The translations under genes and the position numbers were made by a program. Of a DNA stretch of 9,713 nt, positions 1-7,483 are shown one piece after another. The stretch covers positions 10,747 through 20,459 of the forward strand of contig JABGOT010000082.1 of the NCBI GenBank assembly GCA_018648985.1. The letters are read 5' to 3'. This stretch comes from Candidatus Ruthturnera sp. (lineage in GTDB: Bacteria > Pseudomonadota > Gammaproteobacteria > PS1 > Pseudothioglobaceae). Position 1 is the first letter of the stretch; every line of letters starts with the position of its first letter. The notes under the pieces are model-generated. The model did not search any database. It saw nothing but the letters and a program-made list of their open reading frames with translations, and was not told the DNA's origin.

Positions 1-908
1 GTGGCTTCATCGCCCGCACCCGCGCCATAGTAAAGGGTTGGGCCTACTGCATTGCCTTTGACTAATACGGCATTCATCACGCCATCAACATTAGCCAATA
101 GGCGTGTTTTTGGAATGAGTGTTGGGTGTACGCGCATTTGAATATTACCATTTGTTTGCTTGGCAATACCTAAGTGTTTAATTGAGTACCCAAGCTCAGT
201 GGCAAAGGTGACATCTTCACCTTCGATTTTACTAATGCCTTCGGTAGAAACTTTGTCAAACTGTAGTTCACAACCAAAAGCAATTGAAGCCAGAATAGCT
301 AACTTATGCGCCGCATCTATGCCTTCAACATCAAAAGTTGGATCAGCTTCTGCGTAACCAAGCGCTTGTGCCTCTTTAAGAACATCGGCAAAATCTCTGC
401 CTTTGTCACGCATTTCAGTCAGAATAAAGTTACCAGTGCCGTTAATAATGCCGGCTACCATTTCAACCTTATTGGCACTTAAGCCTTGCTCTAATGATTT
501 TAAAATCGGGATACCGCCTGCAACTGCGGCTTCAAATAACAAATGAACTTTGTTGTCTTTTGCAAGCGCTAGCAGCTCGTTACCATGGGTTGCAATCAGT
601 GCTTTGTTGGCAGTGATAACATGTTTTCCATTGGTAATCGCAGCTTCAACCAGTTCTTTAGCTAAACCCGTGCCACCCATTAACTCTAAAACAACATCGA
701 TGTCAGCATTGTTTACAATCGAAAAAGGGTCTTGAGTTAGCTCAAGATTATCAGTTGGGCAAATGCGTGATTGGTTAATGTCTCTAACAGCTGCATGCGT
801 GACTTTAATGCTCGCACCACTACGACGAGAAATCTCATTTTGATTTTTGTTAAGAACGTTTACAACGCCACCACCAACGGTGCCTAAGCCTAGTATTCCA
901 ATATTCAC
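1..908 (-). CDS. hom: Homoserine dehydrogenase (3' end beyond window)
   Basis: Reduces aspartate semialdehyde to homoserine with NAD(P)H in the cytoplasm, the branch step toward threonine, methionine and isoleucine. The 302 visible codons begin with a Rossmann nucleotide loop (GLGTVGGG, near residues 7-14), followed by the NKALI segment, the substrate-domain stretches FEAAVAGGIPI and GIINGTGNF, and the catalytic block ending in K202. The acidic residues E187, D193 and D198 precede K202 at the spacings known from yeast homoserine dehydrogenase (E208, D214, D219, K223). The GAGAG segment lies near the cut. The start is GTG at 908, which gives the usual short N-terminus; an AGGA lies about 10 bases upstream and there is no in-frame ATG before it. 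No aspartokinase domain precedes it, so this is a monofunctional enzyme rather than a ThrA fusion. A C-terminal ACT domain would lie outside the window. It is downstream of rppH but has its own promoter. Confidence 0.95.
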   Translation of the reverse strand, partial: MNIGILGLGTVGGGVVNVLNKNQNEISRRSGASIKVTHAAVRDINQSRICPTDNLELTQDPFSIVNNADIDVVLELMGGTGLAKELVEAAITNGKHVITANKALIATHGNELLALAKDNKVHLLFEAAVAGGIPILKSLEQGLSANKVEMVAGIINGTGNFILTEMRDKGRDFADVLKEAQALGYAEADPTFDVEGIDAAHKLAILASIAFGCELQFDKVSTEGISKIEGEDVTFATELGYSIKHLGIAKQTNGNIQMRVHPTLIPKTRLLANVDGVMNAVLVKGNAVGPTLYYGAGAGDEA

Positions 909-945
909 GCGTGTTAAATCCTGTCTATGAATGATAAAGGTTTAA

Positions 946-954
946 ATTATACCA
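946..954 (-). promoter_or_regulatory. Extended -10 promoter for hom
   Basis: Read on the minus strand, the bases are TGGTATAAT: a perfect TATAAT hexamer preceded by the TGn of an extended -10 element. A start around 939 would leave a leader of about 31 bases before the GTG of hom. I see no good TTGACA-like -35 at 16-18 bases, which an extended -10 can compensate for. The leader is too short to hold a threonine-type attenuator with leader peptide. The assignment rests on sequence match only. Confidence 0.6.
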
Positions 955-999
955 ATAGGGTCTTGATATAAGGTGGCTTATCTACCTATTTACAAGATT

Positions 1000-1539
1000 T
1001 TATTGGTTAAGTGTAATAGCCACACATTTGAGTGGGCGAGAGTACTGTGATGGGATTTTGTGTTGGTTGTTAAACAGTACTGGTGCTAAAGATTTGAGCA
1101 TGTCTTCATAAATCATTTTTTTGAACTCGATCACTTCTTCGATTGGGTGCCAGTAATCTACCCACTCCCAGTCATCAAACTCGATATCCGAGTGAGTATC
1201 GAGTTTGATATTACTTTCATCACTGGTGAGTTTTAGTAAAAACCAAACTTGCTTTTGTCCAACACAAATTGGCTTTTGTTTGCGCCTGATGTGATAGTCG
1301 GGCAGATCATAGCGCAACCATTTTGGGGTTTTTGCCATTACCTCAACATGCTCTGGAGAGAGGCCTATTTCTTCGTCGAGCTCTCGAAATAAAGCCTCGA
1401 GTTCACTCTCGCCTTTGTCAATACCACCTTGTGGTAGCTGCCAAGCTTCTTGTTGGTAACGTTTGGCTAAGAGGATTTGTTGTTTGTCATTAGTAATGAC
1501 GATACCAACATTGGCTCTGTAGCCTTCAGAGTCTATCAT
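1000..1539 (-). CDS. rppH: RNA pyrophosphohydrolase RppH (Nudix)
   Basis: Removes pyrophosphate from the 5' end of primary transcripts, which exposes a monophosphate and speeds RNase E-dependent mRNA decay. At 179 aa it is close to the E. coli enzyme in length and reads co-linearly with it (opening MIDSEGYRANVGIVI; later WLRYDLP and GQKQVWFLLKL). The Nudix box is perfect: G38, E44, then R52-E53-L54-D55-E56-E57-I58-G59-L60, with the metal-binding glutamates E53, E56 and E57 present. The ATG at 1539 gives the conserved N-terminus. No Shine-Dalgarno sequence is visible, so expression probably relies on read-through and coupling from yccA, whose stop is 20 bases upstream. In E. coli rppH sits next to ptsP, so the yccA partnership here is a different arrangement. 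Confidence 0.96.
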   Translation of the reverse strand: MIDSEGYRANVGIVITNDKQQILLAKRYQQEAWQLPQGGIDKGESELEALFRELDEEIGLSPEHVEVMAKTPKWLRYDLPDYHIRRKQKPICVGQKQVWFLLKLTSDESNIKLDTHSDIEFDDWEWVDYWHPIEEVIEFKKMIYEDMLKSLAPVLFNNQHKIPSQYSRPLKCVAITLNQ

Positions 1540-1559
1540 GTTATTGAATTTTTATCGAT

Positions 1560-2228
1560 CTAGTCGTCGCCAGAAAACGCACCTAGAATATGTAAAAGGC
1601 TTGTAAACATGTTGTGTAATGCCAAGTACAAACCAACCGTAGCTACGATATAGTTAGTTTCGCCACCATTGATAATAGATGACATTTGACTCAACATGTA
1701 AGCACCCATGATCAACACAACTGCGAATGACATGAACAGGCTAAAACCCGATGATTCAATAAAGAAGAAATTAATAATTGATAAAACAATAATTCCAATC
1801 ATGGCAAAAAAGATCATGCCATTTAAAAAGCTAAAGTCTTTTTTTGTATTTTGCGCATAAAAACTAATGGCAAAAAATGAAACACCTGTACCGGTTAAGG
1901 CTTGAAATACTAAGTCTGCACCATTTGGCATGGCTAAGTAATGAGTCAGCATAGGGCCAATTGAATAACCAAGTAAGCCAGCAATAGCAAAAGCGGTTAA
2001 TATGCCATTATTACTGTTTTGCGTTTTAGGAAGAACAAACCAAATAACCGCAATAGCAGTGATTGAGCTGACTATCGCTGAGCCAAAACCAGCGCCTGAA
2101 GCAATCGAAAACCATGAGGCTAAGCCACCAAACACCAGTGTGTAAGATAGTAGTTTCATGGTATCTGATAAAACTTTGTTTTTAACTTTGATGTTGCCAA
2201 TGGCAGTTGTTGTTGAAAATGTGCTCAT
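1560..2228 (-). CDS. yccA: YccA-type Bax inhibitor-1 family membrane protein
   Basis: An inner-membrane protein of the BI-1/YccA group; E. coli YccA interacts with and is a substrate and modulator of the FtsH protease. The 222-aa length matches E. coli YccA (about 219 aa). The hydrophobic profile suggests seven helices after a polar N-terminus of about 20 residues. Landmarks shared with YccA are the LGYSIGPML segment, the KDFSFLNGM loop and the C-terminal block GGETNYI...LYLALHNMFTSLLHILG, ending in acidic residues. The ATG at 2228 is supported by an AGGAA (2235-2239 on the plus strand) about six bases upstream. It is the first gene of the leftward set yccA-rppH. Whether it regulates FtsH in this organism is inferred from the family. 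Confidence 0.92.
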   Translation of the reverse strand: MSTFSTTTAIGNIKVKNKVLSDTMKLLSYTLVFGGLASWFSIASGAGFGSAIVSSITAIAVIWFVLPKTQNSNNGILTAFAIAGLLGYSIGPMLTHYLAMPNGADLVFQALTGTGVSFFAISFYAQNTKKDFSFLNGMIFFAMIGIIVLSIINFFFIESSGFSLFMSFAVVLIMGAYMLSQMSSIINGGETNYIVATVGLYLALHNMFTSLLHILGAFSGDD

Positions 2229-2253
2229 GATTTATTCCTATAAATTAAAAGTG

Positions 2254-2271
2254 TAAAATACTACTATTTTA
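2254..2271. promoter_or_regulatory. Perfect inverted repeat between divergent yccA and murD
   Basis: TAAAATA, four bases CTAC, then TATTTTA: a perfect 7-bp inverted repeat centred in the 64-base gap between the two divergent starts. Each arm can be read as a -10-like hexamer (TAAAAT) for the gene it faces, placing murD and yccA leaders at roughly 25-32 bases. It could therefore be a symmetric two-way promoter core or an operator. The -35 regions are poor on both strands. AT-richness makes short palindromes more likely by chance. Confidence 0.4.
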
Positions 2272-2292
2272 TACCGAAAAATAAATAAAAGC

Positions 2293-3591
2293 ATGAAACT
2301 GGTTTTAGGTCTTGGTGATACAGGTTTATCGATTGCTCGCTTCTTGTCAAAGCAAAGTATTGCTTACAGGATAGCCGATAGTCGTCCTCAACCCCCGTCT
2401 TTGTCTGATTATTTGGCAGGGTCTTTCGGCTCAGAACCTGTACTAGGTGATTGGTCGCAAGATTTATTAACTGATATTGATGAAGTGTTTATCAGCCCTG
2501 GTATTGCACAAACACAAGCAATTGTTGTGTGGGCGAGAGAGAAGGGTATACCAGTTATTAGCGATATTGAGTTATTTTCACGCTATGCTGCAGCGCCAAT
2601 TATTGGCATTACTGGCTCAAATGGCAAATCAACCGTTACTCAGCTATTAGGCGAAATGATCGCCAATGAAGGTAAACAAGTGGCCATTGGTGGCAATATT
2701 GGCAAACCCGCACTCGAGTGTCTGAGTGATGAGGTTGAATATTATGTGTTGGAGCTTTCTAGTTATCAGCTGGATTACACTCAGAATTTAAATCTGTTGA
2801 CGGGCGTGGTGCTTAATATCACCCCAGACCACCTTGATCGATACAGCAGTTTTGCAGAATATACCGATTCAAAGCTTGGTTTGTACAAACACTGTCAGCA
2901 TTTGGTGGTGAATATTGATGAATCATTAGTCCCTCAAAAAAAATCAGCCAAGCATTTTGGTGTAAATATGCCAAAGCAGCCTACCGATTTTGGTACGGTA
3001 ACTTGCCATGGTAGTTGTTACTTTTTAAAGGGTGATGATGTATTGCTGTATGTGGGTGATATGCAACTCATTGGTGAACACAATGTGACTAATGTATTGG
3101 CCGCACTTGCTTTAGGTGATCAGATTGGGCTGAATGCAGATTCGATGGTTGAGAGTATTAAAGCTTTTAAAGGTCTTGAGCACCGCCTTGAATGGGTAGT
3201 AAAGAAACAGGGCGTTGATTATTACAATGATTCAAAAGCCACTAATGTTGTTTCTACTATTAAGGCCTTGAATGCGCTTATTGATCGACATGAGAATATT
3301 GTACTCATTGCTGGTGGCATTGCTAAACAAGAAGATTACTCGCCTTTGTTTGAATTAATTGATAAAGATGTGGTTGGCGTAGTGTTGATCGGGCAAAGTG
3401 CACAAACGCTTGGCGAAGGTATTAAGAAATCAACAGTGAGCTATGCTGATTCAATGGATGAAGCGGTTAGCTTGGCGGCTAATATGTTAAATGACGGAGT
3501 GGTATTGCTATCGCCAGCTTGTGCGAGTTTTGATATGTTTGATAATTTCGAAGTGCGAGGTAATGCGTTCAAGAAGACTGTTCTTGGATAA
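2293..3591 (+). CDS. murD: UDP-N-acetylmuramoyl-L-alanine--D-glutamate ligase
   Basis: Adds D-glutamate to UDP-MurNAc-L-alanine using ATP, the second amino-acid step of peptidoglycan precursor synthesis in the cytoplasm. The length is 432 aa (E. coli 438). The N-terminal UDP-binding Rossmann domain opens with GLGDTG (6-11); the central ATPase domain has the P-loop GSNGKST (108-114), E154 in ELSSYQLD, H180 in the PDHLDRY block, and K194 as the likely carbamylated lysine. The C-terminal domain shows NDSKATN (DSK 313-315) and a CASFDMFDNFEVRG-type ending. The start at 2293 is the only ATG after the upstream in-frame stop at 2254, though no clear Shine-Dalgarno is seen. It is not followed by ftsW and murG as in the usual dcw order; its 3' end instead overlaps miaA by 23 bases tail to tail. 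Confidence 0.97.
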   Translation: MKLVLGLGDTGLSIARFLSKQSIAYRIADSRPQPPSLSDYLAGSFGSEPVLGDWSQDLLTDIDEVFISPGIAQTQAIVVWAREKGIPVISDIELFSRYAAAPIIGITGSNGKSTVTQLLGEMIANEGKQVAIGGNIGKPALECLSDEVEYYVLELSSYQLDYTQNLNLLTGVVLNITPDHLDRYSSFAEYTDSKLGLYKHCQHLVVNIDESLVPQKKSAKHFGVNMPKQPTDFGTVTCHGSCYFLKGDDVLLYVGDMQLIGEHNVTNVLAALALGDQIGLNADSMVESIKAFKGLEHRLEWVVKKQGVDYYNDSKATNVVSTIKALNALIDRHENIVLIAGGIAKQEDYSPLFELIDKDVVGVVLIGQSAQTLGEGIKKSTVSYADSMDEAVSLAANMLNDGVVLLSPACASFDMFDNFEVRGNAFKKTVLG

Positions 3592-4495
3592 AGCTCATCG
3601 CAGCTTCAACGTCGCTTTTTTCTAAAAATAATGCATTTTCTTCACCATTTAACCAAGTGCTTTGGCGTTTACACAGTTGGCGTGTGGCGATAATAGCTAG
3701 CTCAATCATGGCGTCTTGATTAATGTCTCCATTTAAGTGTTGCCAAGCTTGTCGATAACCCACACAACGAATAGAGGGCAAGTCCTCGTGTAGATTTGGG
3801 TTTTGTTTTAGTTGCTCAACCTCGGCCAAAAACCCATCATCCATCATTGATAAAAAACGTGCCTCGATCCGTTGGTGTAGTTCATTGCGTGAAGGCATGA
3901 GGATGATTTTTTTAATAGGGCGGTTCAACCCTTGCTGTTTATTACCTTGCAAATCACTTAGGGTTTTTCCACTAATATCAAACACTTCTAACGCACGTGT
4001 AACGCGCTGAGCATCATTTGGGTGGAGGCGTTCAGCTGCCTTTGGGTCGATTTTCTTTAAGTCATCGTGTAATGCGGCAGAGCCTTTTTCTTTTAACAAT
4101 CGGTTAAATTTCTTTCTTGATTCGGTGGTTGACTTTGGCAAATCAGATAGGCCGTGTTCAAGTGCATGAAAGTAAAATGAGGTGCCACCCACCAAGATTG
4201 GGGTCTCGCCATTGTCAAAAGCCAGCTGTATTTGTGCTTTGGCATCTTTGGCAAAATCATGGGCTGAATAAGCTTCTTCTGGTTCGCAAATATCAATTAA
4301 GTGATGAGGGTATTTTTCCAAGGTATTGGAATCTGGTTTGGCAGAGCCGATGTTCATGCCTTTGTAGATGAGCGCAGAATCTACACTGATTAATCTGGCT
4401 TTAAATTTATGACTAAGCTCAATAGCCAAATCAGTTTTTCCTGAAGCGGTAGGGCCCATTAAGAATACAACGGTTTTGTCTGCTGATTGTGTCAT
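3569..4495 (-). CDS. miaA: tRNA dimethylallyltransferase
   Basis: Transfers a dimethylallyl group from DMAPP to the N6 of A37 in tRNAs that read codons starting with U, the first step to ms2i6A, which supports decoding fidelity. The length is 308 aa (E. coli 316). Visible motifs: P-loop GPTASGKT (14-21), the catalytic D39 in VDSALIY, GGTSFYF with T105, the HPNDAQRVTRALEV block (158-171), and LPSIRCVGYRQAW followed by ATRQLCKRQSTWL near the C-terminus. The ATG at 4495 gives the standard N-terminus; no strong Shine-Dalgarno is seen. It stands alone on the minus strand without the usual hfq or mutL neighbours, divergent from the oxidoreductase operon. Confidence 0.97.
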   Translation of the reverse strand: MTQSADKTVVFLMGPTASGKTDLAIELSHKFKARLISVDSALIYKGMNIGSAKPDSNTLEKYPHHLIDICEPEEAYSAHDFAKDAKAQIQLAFDNGETPILVGGTSFYFHALEHGLSDLPKSTTESRKKFNRLLKEKGSAALHDDLKKIDPKAAERLHPNDAQRVTRALEVFDISGKTLSDLQGNKQQGLNRPIKKIILMPSRNELHQRIEARFLSMMDDGFLAEVEQLKQNPNLHEDLPSIRCVGYRQAWQHLNGDINQDAMIELAIIATRQLCKRQSTWLNGEENALFLEKSDVEAAMSFIQEQSS

Positions 4496-4535
4496 AAAGG
4501 CTTTAAATTACTAAGCATTAAGAGATATAACCTAT

Positions 4536-4543
4536 ATTATAAT
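4536..4543. promoter_or_regulatory. Symmetric -10 element shared by miaA and the rightward operon
   Basis: The octamer ATTATAAT is its own reverse complement, so it contains a perfect TATAAT on both strands: plus strand 4538-4543 and minus strand 4541-4536. It lies in the 79-base gap between the divergent starts at 4495 and 4575. Transcription from it would give leaders of about 25 bases rightward and 35 bases leftward. No convincing -35 is seen at 16-18 bases on either side. Bidirectional transcription from symmetric -10 elements is documented in bacteria; its use here is inferred. Confidence 0.5.
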
Positions 4544-4574
4544 GTCGGCTACTTAAATTTATTAGATTAAACGC

Positions 4575-5585
4575 ATGTTTACAATTGAAAATCAAGCGAC
4601 TGGAAAGTTTTTTAGAACCGATGGTGATAGTGCTATTCTGGATGACGCGCTAATCCATGGGTTAAATTTTCCTTACGGTTGTCAAAAAGGTTTTTGTGGT
4701 AAATGCAAGGCTATTATTACCGAAGGCGAGGTAGATTACGAAGGTGATATACCGAATGGCATCACCCCAGAAGAAGTTGCTGATGGCATGGCGTTATTGT
4801 GCCAGTGTAGGGCTAAATCTGATGTGTCACTTGTGGTGGACGAGTTGGACAGTGTCGCTGATATTGAAGTGAGAAACCTGCCATGTAAGGTAGAAAGCAT
4901 CAATCGTTTAAATCATGATGTCACTCAAATATTTTTAAAAATTCCGGGTTCTGAATCGTTGCAATATTTGGCAGGTCAATATATTGATTTAATTCATCCT
5001 AATTTTGAACCGCGTGCTTTTTCAATTGCAAACGCGCCAACAAACTCAAGTTTGATTGAATTACACGTACGTCAAATAGAAAATGGAAAATTTACTAATT
5101 TTGTTTTCAATGGGTTGGAAGAAAAATCGTTACTTCGAATTGAAGGTCCAAAGGGTGATTTCTTCTTTAGAGAAGACAGTAAAAAACCAGTTATTTTAGT
5201 AGCAGGTGGTACGGGATTAGGGCCTATTAAGTCAATTATTGAACATGCAATTGCCACTAAGTTAAATCGTAAAATCTACCTATATTGGGGTGTGAGAGAC
5301 GAAGTTGATCTATACATGGACTTACCAAAACAGTGGGCGGCTGAATATGATAATATTCATTTTGTTCCAGTTTTGTCTGAGCCTAATAATGCATGGCAAG
5401 GTAGGACAGGATTTGTACATGAGAGTGTTTTAAAAGATTTTGACGATCTTACTGGTTATGAAATTTATGCCTGTGGACCGCCAGAGATGGTTAAGTCAGC
5501 TGCCAATACTTTTGTAGATCAAGGCATGATTAAAGACAACTTCTTTTCAGATGCTTTCGTGTTTGCCTTTACCGGAAAAAAATAA
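4575..5585 (+). CDS. 2Fe-2S ferredoxin / FAD / NAD(P) reductase (AscD-like)
   Basis: A single-chain electron-transfer flavoprotein of 336 aa. The N-terminal plant-type 2Fe-2S ferredoxin domain (about 1-92) has C36, C41, C44 and C76 in the CX4CX2C...C pattern; a further C78 sits beside the last ligand. The FAD domain (about 100-200) carries R147-A-F-S150 and the GPKGDFFF stretch from 191. The NAD(P) domain (about 205-336) has AGGTGLGP (210-217) and CGPP (300-303). Proteins of this build are often labelled CDP-6-deoxy-delta-3,4-glucoseen reductase, after the dideoxysugar enzyme AscD. No sugar genes are nearby, so I doubt that role; a reductase feeding electrons to an oxygenase or another iron-sulfur protein is equally possible, and the partner is unknown. 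It is first in a tight operon, and its stop overlaps the bolA start by one base (TAATG). Confidence 0.85.
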   Translation: MFTIENQATGKFFRTDGDSAILDDALIHGLNFPYGCQKGFCGKCKAIITEGEVDYEGDIPNGITPEEVADGMALLCQCRAKSDVSLVVDELDSVADIEVRNLPCKVESINRLNHDVTQIFLKIPGSESLQYLAGQYIDLIHPNFEPRAFSIANAPTNSSLIELHVRQIENGKFTNFVFNGLEEKSLLRIEGPKGDFFFREDSKKPVILVAGGTGLGPIKSIIEHAIATKLNRKIYLYWGVRDEVDLYMDLPKQWAAEYDNIHFVPVLSEPNNAWQGRTGFVHESVLKDFDDLTGYEIYACGPPEMVKSAANTFVDQGMIKDNFFSDAFVFAFTGKK

Positions 5586-5893
5586 TGAGCGACATGCAAC
5601 AGCATTTAACCGAACAATTAGAAACCTCACTCAATCCAACACATTTGGAAGTGGTTAATGAATCGGGCAATCATTCTGGCTCTGCAACAGAGTCACATTT
5701 TAAATTGATCGTAGTGAGTCATTATTTTTCTGATCTTAAGTTGATTGATCGTCACCGTTTTATTAATCAACTTTTTAAAGAAGAGCTTGGTCATATTCAT
5801 GCATTGGCAATGCATACTTACACCCCAGACGAATGGGCCATGAAAAATGGTGCGCCAGCTTCTCCTCAATGTTCAAGTAAAACAAAACACTAG
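5585..5893 (+). CDS. bolA: BolA family protein
   Basis: A small cytoplasmic protein of 102 aa. The family pairs with monothiol glutaredoxins around a 2Fe-2S cluster and in E. coli also affects morphology and wall genes. It aligns with E. coli BolA throughout: LEVVNES (21-27), ESHFKLIVVS (36-45), the RHRFINQLFKEEL helix (56-68), HALAMHTYTPDEW (72-84) and the APASPQC tail (90-96). The ASPxC ending and the ESHFK motif point to BolA proper rather than the shorter IbaG. H30 lies in the loop and H72 is also present; either is a possible cluster ligand. Translation is probably coupled to the preceding reductase by the one-base overlap. It is followed after two bases by mltD. No glutaredoxin gene is seen in the window. 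Confidence 0.93.
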   Translation: MSDMQQHLTEQLETSLNPTHLEVVNESGNHSGSATESHFKLIVVSHYFSDLKLIDRHRFINQLFKEELGHIHALAMHTYTPDEWAMKNGAPASPQCSSKTKH

Positions 5894-5895
5894 CC

Positions 5896-7479
5896 TTGTT
5901 TAAACGATTTTTATATCTATCTTTTTTATTTTTAAGCGCTTGCGCTTCACAAGGTGATATCAATGTTTCGAAAAACATTGATAGTAAGCATGCTTTAAAG
6001 GTAAATCCTAATTCCGTAGTTAGTCCAGCTGCAGTTGTTAAGCCTAATGTTATTGTTGAAAAAGATTTGTGGCAATATATTTCTAACCGTCACACACTTA
6101 AGGCAAGAAGCCAGAAAGACTTGTTTTGGCATATTGATTGGTTTAAGAAAAACCCTGATTATCTAACGCGTGTTACCAAGCGTGCTAAACCTTATTTGCA
6201 CTTAGTAACCAAAGAAGTAGAAAAAGCAGGTTTACCGATAGAGATTGCCCTATTGCCTATTGTTGAATCGGCTTATTATCCGTTTTCTTACTCGCACGGT
6301 ACTGCCTCTGGTCTTTGGCAGTTTATCCCTTCCACTGGCAAGCTTTATGGCTTAAAAGATAATTGGTGGTATGACGGCAGGCGTGATGTTTTAGCATCAA
6401 CCAAGGCGGCAGTTAAGTATTTAAAAAATCTGACTAAACTTTTTAAAGGTGATTATTTGCTGGCCATTGCTGCTTATAATTCTGGCCCAGGCCGCGTACA
6501 AAAAGCAGTACGTAAAAATAAACGACTGGGTAAAAAAGCTGATTTCTGGCATTTGGATTTACCAGCCGAAACCAGGGGTTATGTGCCTAGATTGTTAGCA
6601 GTTGCCGAGCTAATTAAGCATCCTGAAAAATACGGACAAACCATTACACCAGTGAGTAATGCTGCACAATTGCAAGTGGTAAAACTAGACTCTCAGTTTG
6701 ATCTGGCCATGATTTCACAGTGGGCTGATCTTAGTCTGGATGAGATTTATTCGCTCAACCCTGGGCTTAAGCGCTGGGCTACGCCGAGCAACCTACCTTA
6801 TAGACTTCTATTGCCGATTGACAACATTGATATGTTTGAAAAAAATCTGAGTGCACAGCCAAAGAGTGCGCGAGTTAGATGGCTACGTCATCAAGTGAAA
6901 TCGGGCGAGAGTTTAAGTTATTTGGCTAATAAGTATAAGACTACTTTAAGCCAAATTAAAAGTGCAAATAGCCTTAAAGATAATTTAATTAAAGTTGGTG
7001 ACCATCTAATTATGCCTGTTGCACAGCGTGGTGAAAACGACTATACACTTTCTGAAAATGAACGAGAAAAACGACGATTAAACGCCAAGAAAACAGGGGT
7101 TAAAGTTGTGCATACGGTCGCTAGTGGTGATAGTTTGTGGAAAATCGCCAAACAATACAAGGTTCAAATTGACAGTCTGGTTAAATGGAATCATATTACT
7201 CGATCTAAGCCTTTGGCACTTGGAAAGCAATTGGTGATTTGGCAAGCAAAACCTAGCAAAGAAAAGGATTTATCCAAAGTCACCAATGTTGGGATTGATA
7301 TCAACCGAAAGGTTACTTATCGCGTTAAAAAAGGCGATAATTTGTCAAAAATTGCCAGTAAATTTAAGGTTAGTGTTGCTAACCTAAGGTTGTGGAATAA
7401 ATTAGACAATAAAAAACCATTACAACCAGGGCAAAAACTAAAAATTATTGTCAATGTTATTAACTCTAAAATGAAGTAA
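5896..7479 (+). CDS. mltD: MltD-type lytic murein transglycosylase, lipoprotein with three LysM
   Basis: Cleaves glycan strands of peptidoglycan, leaving 1,6-anhydroMurNAc ends, from the periplasmic face of a membrane. The lipoprotein signal has a basic start (FKRF), a hydrophobic run and lipobox LSAC, with C16 as the acylated residue; Ala at +2 favours the outer membrane. The SLT domain (about 105-235) has catalytic E124 in PIVESAYYP, then GTASGLWQFIPSTG and AAYNSGPGRV (192-201). Three LysM wall-binding repeats follow, at about 332-374, 406-450 and 475-521. E. coli MltD has 452 aa and two LysM, so this 527-aa form is longer. The start is TTG at 5896: an in-frame stop lies at 5878, no ATG or GTG intervenes, and the next methionine falls well after the catalytic domain. 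It follows bolA by two bases, so coupling is likely. Confidence 0.93.
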   Translation: MFKRFLYLSFLFLSACASQGDINVSKNIDSKHALKVNPNSVVSPAAVVKPNVIVEKDLWQYISNRHTLKARSQKDLFWHIDWFKKNPDYLTRVTKRAKPYLHLVTKEVEKAGLPIEIALLPIVESAYYPFSYSHGTASGLWQFIPSTGKLYGLKDNWWYDGRRDVLASTKAAVKYLKNLTKLFKGDYLLAIAAYNSGPGRVQKAVRKNKRLGKKADFWHLDLPAETRGYVPRLLAVAELIKHPEKYGQTITPVSNAAQLQVVKLDSQFDLAMISQWADLSLDEIYSLNPGLKRWATPSNLPYRLLLPIDNIDMFEKNLSAQPKSARVRWLRHQVKSGESLSYLANKYKTTLSQIKSANSLKDNLIKVGDHLIMPVAQRGENDYTLSENEREKRRLNAKKTGVKVVHTVASGDSLWKIAKQYKVQIDSLVKWNHITRSKPLALGKQLVIWQAKPSKEKDLSKVTNVGIDINRKVTYRVKKGDNLSKIASKFKVSVANLRLWNKLDNKKPLQPGQKLKIIVNVINSKMK

Positions 7480-7483
7480 AAAT

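Noticed and set aside
160..735. Two plus-strand open frames opposite hom.
   Set aside because: The minus strand encodes a continuous, motif-complete homoserine dehydrogenase; these are antisense shadows.
971..997. Weak AGGT/ACCT stem between rppH and hom as a terminator.
   Set aside because: Only four base pairs with a long loop and no T-run; not enough to call.
4093..4371. Open frames on both strands within miaA.
   Set aside because: They overlap the P-loop-to-HPND core of a clearly conserved gene and encode nothing recognisable.
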